Shown here one piece after another: positions 51,276 through 56,441 of a stretch of 56,441 nt of DNA. Location of the stretch: the NCBI GenBank assembly GCA_020847985.1, contig JADLBC010000028.1:1-56441 (forward strand). The letters are read 5' to 3'. Origin of the DNA: Dehalococcoidia bacterium. Its GTDB lineage: Bacteria > Chloroflexota > Dehalococcoidia > Tepidiformales > Tepidiformaceae. Both the position numbers and the translations under genes were made by a program. Under the pieces are notes generated by a model. That model did not search any database, was not told the DNA's origin, and was given only the letters and a program-made list of their open reading frames with translations. Each line of letters starts with the position of its first letter. Position 1 is the stretch's first letter.

Positions 51276-51626
51276 GCTCGAACCTCGCAGCGGTGGCTTC
51301 CGGGCAGCACTCTACCGGCGCGATACCGCCGCGTCGACGCCGCTCCCGCAGGCCGCCTGCCGTTCCACAGCCGGGCGACCCCTCCCGCCAGACGAGGCGA
51401 CGCGGCCGCGGCGTGCTCGCCATCTCGATGGCCCCTTGCGCGGCGCCCCGAACGTTAATCCGCCCACTCTCTGCCTGCCCCCGCGATGCGATAGAATGAG
51501 TGCACAACCACCCGGGATGTTGCCACTGTCGCGGACACGCATCATGTCTGGTTCGAACTTCCCCGGCGGCCTTCGCCAGCCGCGGATCCCGGTGTGTGCC
51601 AGTCCTTTCGCACGGTCCCTTTCACG
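51276..51626 (+). other. 351-base intergenic region upstream of pdxT
   Basis: This region separates the leftward hydrolase from pdxT. It contains one good -10 box (TAGAAT, 51492-51497, with the extended CGA before it) about 130 bases ahead of the pdxT ATG; no convincing -35 was found. A short frame that ends exactly at the pdxT start (TGA at 51628-51630, overlapping the ATG) could be a leader peptide (possible ATGs at 51517 and 51544). No other structure was recognised. Its first 200 bases show no coding sense. Confidence 0.45.
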
Positions 51627-52235
51627 ATGAAAAAACGGGTGGGCGTCCTCGCCCTCCAGGGTGATTTCCGCGAGCACCGCGAAGTGCTCGAATCGCTCGG
51701 CCACGAAGTCCGCGAAATCCGCAAGCCGGCCCAGCTCGAAGACCTCGACGCCCTCATCATCCCCGGCGGCGAAAGCACCACCATCGCCCGCCTCATCATC
51801 AGCAACGGCTTCCAGCAGCCCCTGCGCGATTTCTGCGCCAGCGGCCGCCCCACCTGGGGCACCTGCGCCGGTGCCATCCTCCTCGCCAAAGAGGTCGATA
51901 ATCTCGACCGGCCCGGCATCGAAACCATGCACATCGCCGTTCACCGCAACGCCTTCGGCCGCCAGGTCGATAGCTTCGAAGCCGACCTCAACGTCCGCGG
52001 CCTTGAAGGCGGCCCTGTGCGCGCCGTCTTCATCCGCGCGCCCCTTATCCAGCGCGTCGACCCGCCCGCCGAAGCCATCGCCACTCTCGACGACGGCACC
52101 ATCGTCGCCGCCCGCGAAGAGAACCTGCTCGCCATCTCCTTTCACCCTGAACTCACCGGTGATTCGCGCCTCCATGAGTTCTTCCTCACCATTGGCACGC
52201 CCGCCCGCGAGCCCGCCGTCGAGGTCGCCGGATGA
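51627..52235 (+). CDS. pdxT: Pyridoxal 5'-phosphate synthase, glutaminase subunit PdxT
   Basis: PdxT hydrolyses glutamine and channels ammonia to PdxS. The 202-residue protein has the triad: Cys80 in WGTCAGAILLAKE, His173 and Glu175 in ISFHPELTGD. The amide-site loop GGESTTIARLI is conserved. The start is the ATG at 51627 (KKRVGVLALQGDFREH). It overlaps the GNAT gene by four bases (ATGA). pdxS is about 50 kb to the left, so the two subunits are expressed from separate units in this genome. Confidence 0.97.
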   Translation: MKKRVGVLALQGDFREHREVLESLGHEVREIRKPAQLEDLDALIIPGGESTTIARLIISNGFQQPLRDFCASGRPTWGTCAGAILLAKEVDNLDRPGIETMHIAVHRNAFGRQVDSFEADLNVRGLEGGPVRAVFIRAPLIQRVDPPAEAIATLDDGTIVAAREENLLAISFHPELTGDSRLHEFFLTIGTPAREPAVEVAG

Positions 52236-53155
52236 GTGACATCCGCGCCGAGCCCTTGAGCCCGATCGACGCCGCGACCCTCTGGCCGCAACTCGGCCGG
52301 CTCGATACCGAGGTGCTCGCCACCCGCGGAGGCGAAAGCCTGCTCGTGCGCTCCGGCCTGGCCGCCACCGGCCTCACCCGCCTCCCGCGTGTCCCCCGCA
52401 CGGCCGTCCTCGGCGTCAAGCGCGGGCTCGGCTATCGCGGCGTTGTCGTCGTCAAGGAACTCGCCGGGGGCGCCGGCTGGGAGGCGGTCTCCCTGCGCCT
52501 CGCTCGCGAAAAGGACGATGAAGCCGTCACCGCGCTGCTCACCGGCGCCGCGAACGAAGTCGCCGCGCGCGGCGGCCGAACCCTCTCGCTCCGCGCCGCC
52601 GAAGGTTCGCCACACAAGGAAGCCATCCGCCGCGCGGGCTGCATGGCCTACCGGCTCGAACGCCTCCACGCCGTGCCCGCGGCCCATCCCGCCGCCACGG
52701 ATTCGCGCTTCCGGCCCGCGACTCGCGCCGACCGTCACGGCATTTTTCGCCTCTATTGCCGCGCCGTGCCCGAACACATTCGCCGCCAGGAAGCGCCCAC
52801 CCAGCAGGAATGGCGCGCCGTCCTCGATTCGTTCGACGCCGGCCGCGAATTCGTCCTCGAACGTGATGGCGCCATCGTCGCCTGGGTAGGCATGGGCGAA
52901 CGCGAAAGCCGCATTCTCGAGGATGGCACGGGCGAAGGCGTCGCCGATGCCGCGCTCGCCCTCGTCGAAAGCGCCGGCCCCCACCATGGCACCCTCGTCC
53001 TCGCCGAGGACCAGGTCTCCCTTGAACGCGAAGCGGATACCCGCGGCTACACGCCCCTCGGTGTCCGCCTGGTCTTCGCCCGCCGCATGGCGCTCCTGAA
53101 CCCCCTGAAGGAGGTGGCTGCGGTCCCGGCCGAATCCCTGGCCCTGCCGCAGTAA
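52232..53155 (+). CDS. GNAT-fold N-acetyltransferase-like protein
   Basis: The 307-residue protein has two GNAT-like halves. The first contains LLVRSGLAATGLTRLPRVPR and RGVVVVKELAGGAGWEAV. The second (from about 155) has FRPATRADRHGIFRLYCRAV, FVLERDGAIVAWVGMGER and a C-terminal READTRGYTPLGVRLVFAR. The acetyl-CoA loop (Q/RxxGxG/A) is not well preserved, so activity is open. It overlaps both neighbours (pdxT by four bases, the R3H ATPase by one), making a tight three-gene operon whose link with vitamin B6 is unclear. Confidence 0.65.
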   Translation: MSDIRAEPLSPIDAATLWPQLGRLDTEVLATRGGESLLVRSGLAATGLTRLPRVPRTAVLGVKRGLGYRGVVVVKELAGGAGWEAVSLRLAREKDDEAVTALLTGAANEVAARGGRTLSLRAAEGSPHKEAIRRAGCMAYRLERLHAVPAAHPAATDSRFRPATRADRHGIFRLYCRAVPEHIRRQEAPTQQEWRAVLDSFDAGREFVLERDGAIVAWVGMGERESRILEDGTGEGVADAALALVESAGPHHGTLVLAEDQVSLEREADTRGYTPLGVRLVFARRMALLNPLKEVAAVPAESLALPQ

Positions 53156-54885
53156 TGCCCGTGACACAGCTCGAACTCTCTGGCTCCGAATCCGGCTACA
53201 CCGAGCAGATCATTACCGATGACCTGGACCTGCTCCTCGATTCCCTGCCGCCGCGCATCTGCGAGATCTTCCTCGAAGCGGAGCGCCGCAACGGGCTCCT
53301 CGAAGTGGTCATGGACCTCGGCCGCCTCCCCGAAGCGCGCTATCCCGGCCGCGAAATCGTCCTCAGCCACCAGGAAGTGACCGAGGACGACCTCCTCTAC
53401 GTGATCGAACACATCGGCGAATTCGGTCTCGATAACCGCGCCGGCATCGAACGCACCCTCCACCGCATCTCCTGCATCCGCAACCGCCGCGGCAAGATCG
53501 TCGGCCTCACCTGCCGCGTCGGCCGCGCCGTCTACGGCACCATCCGCGTCATCGAAGACCTCGTCATGGGCGGCAAGAGCGTGCTCCTTCTCGGCCGCCC
53601 CGGTGTCGGCAAGACCACCATGCTCCGCGAAATCGCCCGCGTCCTCGCCGACGACGCCAACAAGCGCGTCATCATCGTCGATACCTCGAACGAAATCGGC
53701 GGCGACGGCGACATCCCCCATCCCGCCATCGGCGGTGCCCGCCGCATGCAGGTCGCGACCCCCGCGAACCAGCACGCCGTCATGATCGAAGCCGTCGAAA
53801 ACCACATGCCCGAAGTCATCGTCATCGATGAGATCGGCACCGAACTCGAGGCTGCCGCGGCCCGCACCATCGCCGAGCGCGGCGTCCAGCTCGTCGGCAC
53901 CGCACACGGCACCGAACTCGAAAACCTCATGCTCAACCCCACCCTCGCCGACCTCATCGGCGGCATCCAGTCCGTCACCCTGGGCGACGAAGAAGCCCGC
54001 CGCCGCGGCACCCAGAAATCCATCCTCGAACGGAAGGCCCCGCCCACCTTCGACGTCGTCGTCGAGATCCAGAGCTGGCAGCGCGTCGCCGTCCACACCG
54101 ATGTCGCCGAGACCATCGACGCCATGCTCCGCGGCTATGATGCGCCCCCCGAGGTCCGCCAGCTTGGTTTTGGCGGCCGCCTCGAAATCGTCGATGAGCC
54201 CCTCGACCCCGATGCCGAGGAGCCCCGCGGCCGCGGCCTCTCCCCGCGCGGCGGCGGTTCCGCCGGGGGCGGTGGCGCGCGCGGCGGCTGGGAGCTTGGC
54301 CTCCCCCGGACGCAACATCGCCGCACCGGCGGACACGTCCGCGACGAGGACGCCCCCGCCGAACGCGAAGCCCAGCGCGACCGCTTCGGCGCCCAGCACG
54401 GCATCGCCGGCCCCACCATCAAGCTCTACCCATTCGGGCTCAGCAAGGCGCGCCTCGATGAGGCCATGCGCAACGCCGGCGCCAGCGTCGATATCGTCCA
54501 CGACGTCCGCGAAGCCGACGTCGTCATCACGCTCCGCACCTACTACCGCCGCAAGCCACCCGCCCTCCGCGAGGCCGAGGAGCGCTCCGTCCCCGTCTAC
54601 GTCATCAAGAGCAACACCGCCCTCCAGATCGAGCAGGTGCTCACTCAGTTCCACCCCGGCGGCGGTGAACGCGGCATCCGCCGCGACCCCATGGTCGATG
54701 TCTTCCGCGAAACCGAGGACGCCATCGCCCGCGTGATGGAAGAGGGCCGCCCGATCGAGCTCCCGCCCGCGAACAGCTACGTCCGCCGCGTACAGCACCA
54801 GCTGGCAACCCGCTACAACCTGGATTCGCGCAGCGCCGGCAAGGAGCCGAACCGCCGCGTCCGCATCCTGCCTACGTCCGGTTAA
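53155..54885 (+). CDS. AAA ATPase with R3H domain (SpoIIIAA/Ycf45-like)
   Basis: The 576-residue protein has an N-terminal region typical of SpoIIIAA/Ycf45 proteins (LPPRICEIFLEAERRNGLLE), then a P-loop ATPase: LLGRPGVGKTTMLREIA (about 144-160), Walker B VIVIDEIGTELEAAA, and VGTAHGTELENLMLNP. A Gly/Arg-rich insert (about 360-400) is followed by a second alpha/beta region and a C-terminal R3H motif (RVQHQLATRYNLDSRSAGKE) that binds single-stranded nucleic acids. It is likely a nucleic acid-associated ATPase, not a sporulation protein here. It is in the pdxT operon. Confidence 0.88.
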   Translation: MPVTQLELSGSESGYTEQIITDDLDLLLDSLPPRICEIFLEAERRNGLLEVVMDLGRLPEARYPGREIVLSHQEVTEDDLLYVIEHIGEFGLDNRAGIERTLHRISCIRNRRGKIVGLTCRVGRAVYGTIRVIEDLVMGGKSVLLLGRPGVGKTTMLREIARVLADDANKRVIIVDTSNEIGGDGDIPHPAIGGARRMQVATPANQHAVMIEAVENHMPEVIVIDEIGTELEAAAARTIAERGVQLVGTAHGTELENLMLNPTLADLIGGIQSVTLGDEEARRRGTQKSILERKAPPTFDVVVEIQSWQRVAVHTDVAETIDAMLRGYDAPPEVRQLGFGGRLEIVDEPLDPDAEEPRGRGLSPRGGGSAGGGGARGGWELGLPRTQHRRTGGHVRDEDAPAEREAQRDRFGAQHGIAGPTIKLYPFGLSKARLDEAMRNAGASVDIVHDVREADVVITLRTYYRRKPPALREAEERSVPVYVIKSNTALQIEQVLTQFHPGGGERGIRRDPMVDVFRETEDAIARVMEEGRPIELPPANSYVRRVQHQLATRYNLDSRSAGKEPNRRVRILPTSG

Positions 54886-54906
54886 GTTAGCCCGGAGCCG
54901 CCGAAC

Positions 54907-56235
54907 CTATCGCCCGTCGCCCGCACCCACGGCGATGGGATGGCCCGTCGCCTCGGTCGCGGCGTCCTCGCTCGCGCGGCGGCCGTGCCCGCGCGCCGCC
55001 GAGGCCGGCCCGATGCGCGCCAGCCGCTTCCCCGCGATCACGAACACGCTGCTGCTCAGCACGAGAATCACGCACCCCAGGATGAACAGGCCTCCGCGCA
55101 CGCCAAGGTTCGAAACCAGCACGCCGGCCATGATCGCCCCCAGCGGGATCAGCCCGCGGTCCAGGCTCAGCAGCGACATTACCCGCCCGTGCATCTCCGG
55201 GTCGCTGTGCTGCAGCAGGATGCCGTTCGTGAACGCCATGTACGTCACCGTCATGCTCCCGGCCACCGCCAGCAGCACCATCGTCAGCACCAGGTTTTGC
55301 TGCAGCGAAATCGCCACCAGCGCCGCGCCGAAGATGAGCATGTTGATCACCAATTGCAGCCCCGGCCGCGAAACGTTCGACCGCCAGGCCACGAACAGCG
55401 AGCCCGCCACCGCGCCCACCCCGGTCGATGCCGCCAGCCAGCCCACGCCCGAGTTGCCCAGGTCCAGCGTCTCCTTCGCCAGCAACGGCACGAAGACCTG
55501 CTGGTACGGGAAGCCGAACACGAACAGGATCAACGCCAGCGCCGTCACCATTAGCAGCGTGCGGTTCCCCGCGATGTACGCGAACCCTTCGCCCAGGTCG
55601 CCGAAAATGCTCGAATCCTTGCTCCGCGGCCGCGCCTTCGGCACGTGCATCATCGCCGTCATCAGCACCACGAACCCATAGGCGCACGCCGTCAGCGTGT
55701 AGACCCCACCGACGGAGACCACCGCCAGCAGCAGCCCCGCGATCACGCCGCCGCCGATGCGCATGAAGCTCAGCGCCGTGCTGTTCAGCGCGATCGCGTT
55801 CAGCAGGATCTCCTTGGGCACCAGCAACGGGATCAGCGACTGCCGAACCGGCTGATTGAACGCCATCGCCGTGCCCGCCACGAACGCCGTCGAAAGCACC
55901 ATCCACACCTCGATGATGCCCGTCAGGCACGCCCCCGCGAGGAACGCGTGCGTCGAGAGCGTCACCCACTGCGTGCTCATGAGGATGCGCTTGCGGTCGT
56001 ACCGGTCGGCCACCGCGCCCGCCAGCAGCCCGAAGAGCAGGATGGGCACCAGCCGCGTCGCGATTACCAGCGACAGCATCAGCGCCGAGTCCGTTAGTTC
56101 GAGGATGAGCACCGCCCGTGCCACCTGGTCCATCCAGAGCGTCGCCGAATGCCCCACCTGACCGAGCCACATGAACCGGTAATCCCGGTAGCGAAGCGCC
56201 GCGAAGGCGCCGGCTGTTTCCGCCATGCGCGGCAT
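54907..56235 (-). CDS. MFS transporter (EntS/enterobactin exporter-like)
   Basis: The 442-residue protein starts at ATG 56235 (PRMAETAGAFAALRYRDYRF), with GAAGG four bases upstream; a second ATG at 56226 is nearby. It has about 12 membrane helices and the motifs GLLAGAVADRYDRKR (TM2-3 loop) and RQSLIPLLVPKEILLNAIAL, typical of the MFS_3 group of exporters. The C-terminal 35 residues form a charged tail. The substrate is unknown. It ends 21 bases from the R3H ATPase gene (convergent) without a clear terminator between. Confidence 0.9.
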   Translation of the reverse strand: MPRMAETAGAFAALRYRDYRFMWLGQVGHSATLWMDQVARAVLILELTDSALMLSLVIATRLVPILLFGLLAGAVADRYDRKRILMSTQWVTLSTHAFLAGACLTGIIEVWMVLSTAFVAGTAMAFNQPVRQSLIPLLVPKEILLNAIALNSTALSFMRIGGGVIAGLLLAVVSVGGVYTLTACAYGFVVLMTAMMHVPKARPRSKDSSIFGDLGEGFAYIAGNRTLLMVTALALILFVFGFPYQQVFVPLLAKETLDLGNSGVGWLAASTGVGAVAGSLFVAWRSNVSRPGLQLVINMLIFGAALVAISLQQNLVLTMVLLAVAGSMTVTYMAFTNGILLQHSDPEMHGRVMSLLSLDRGLIPLGAIMAGVLVSNLGVRGGLFILGCVILVLSSSVFVIAGKRLARIGPASAARGHGRRASEDAATEATGHPIAVGAGDGR

Positions 56236-56319
56236 CGTACCTTCACGTCCGCGTGAGGGCGACGGCCGTTCGGCCGCACTTCGCCACGTTCCTCCGCCCG
56301 CTCCCTGCAGCGCCCCTAG

Positions 56320-56441
56320 GTGTAGTGACCACGAGGGTTGTGGACAGGAATGAGTCATCAGCATAAGCAGATTGCTTGACTGAGAGAGGGCCATTCCGTT
56401 GGGTTGCGGTTGACGAAAACCAAGACCACACGGAGGGCCCT
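56320..56441 (+). mobile_element. Possible left end of an insertion sequence, cut by the window edge
   Basis: From about 56320 (TGTAGTGACCACGAGGGTTG) the base composition drops below the flanking chromosome and the codon-biased gene order ends. The segment carries a CCAC...GTGG inverted repeat, a TTGACT box, and a good ribosome binding site (GGAGGG, 56432-56437) right at the edge, with no start codon before the window ends. This fits the 5' leader of a transposase gene, such as IS481/IS3-type. The identity is a guess; only the leader shape is visible. Confidence 0.35.

Noticed and set aside
53047..54798. 583-residue minus-strand frame opposite the R3H ATPase
   Set aside because: Asp/Gly/Ala-rich mirror of the ATPase; no motif.

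Overview
The window is a high-GC (roughly two thirds G+C), gene-dense bacterial chromosome segment. The best guess is Chloroflexota, probably Dehalococcoidia-like. That is inferred from the mix of F420-type oxidoreductase families, a menaquinol/b6-type cytochrome complex, a secreted protein of the 'GGGGT-SSGGxYTL-GGYTLxGG' family common in Chloroflexota, and an R3H/SpoIIIAA-like ATPase. No marker gene proves it. Mobile DNA appears at both edges: the 5' end of a transposase gene and a likely IS terminus on the left, and a lower-GC block with a ribosome binding site but no gene yet on the right. Layout: (1) 0-2.1 kb: IS end, pdxS, then two decayed genes (a metzincin-like protease tail and a frameshifted secreted protein). 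(2) 2.1-5.2 kb: AhpD-like protein, two small proteins, and an overlapping pair of GGDEF proteins, one with and one without an active-site motif. (3) 5.2-12 kb, leftward: SRAP, purE, purK, a winged-helix regulator, a PPOX protein, an Ldh2-type dehydrogenase, a PIG-L deacetylase, and an MFS exporter whose leader carries a probable c-di-AMP (ydaO/yuaA) riboswitch. (4) 12.2-24.9 kb: an ABC ATPase lacking its Walker A lysine, an EamA transporter, an EndoIII-like glycosylase, an ABC-F protein, two tandem TPR-like paralogues, an envelope-stress cluster (YtxH-like, holin-like, DUF883-like, YihY) and two coupled secreted proteins. (5) 25-38.5 kb: cysS, a DUF2171 protein, an isocitrate/isopropylmalate dehydrogenase-family enzyme, gyrB, PAP2, SRPBCC, an M16 peptidase, nadE, a short HPF and a lipoprotein. 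(6) 38.5-41.5 kb: LLM oxidoreductase, polysaccharide deacetylase lipoprotein and GT2. (7) 41.6-46.1 kb: the most distinctive locus. A clear promoter precedes five genes: a 39-residue single-TM protein, a b6-type cytochrome b with a Cys placed like the heme c_n cysteine, a subunit IV-like protein, a Tat-type Rieske protein, and a 619-residue fusion of cytochrome c, six LysM-like repeats and an amicyanin-like cupredoxin. The fusion suggests a quinol-oxidising complex that passes electrons from the Rieske centre to heme and then copper on one wall-tethered polypeptide. (8) 46.2-56.2 kb: two tiny desulforedoxin-like paralogues (one stripped of its cysteines), DUF1992, YqeY, a 7TMR-HD phosphohydrolase, a HAD dehalogenase, an alpha/beta hydrolase, an overlapping pdxT-GNAT-R3H ATPase operon, and an MFS exporter. 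No tRNA, rRNA or CRISPR array was recognised.
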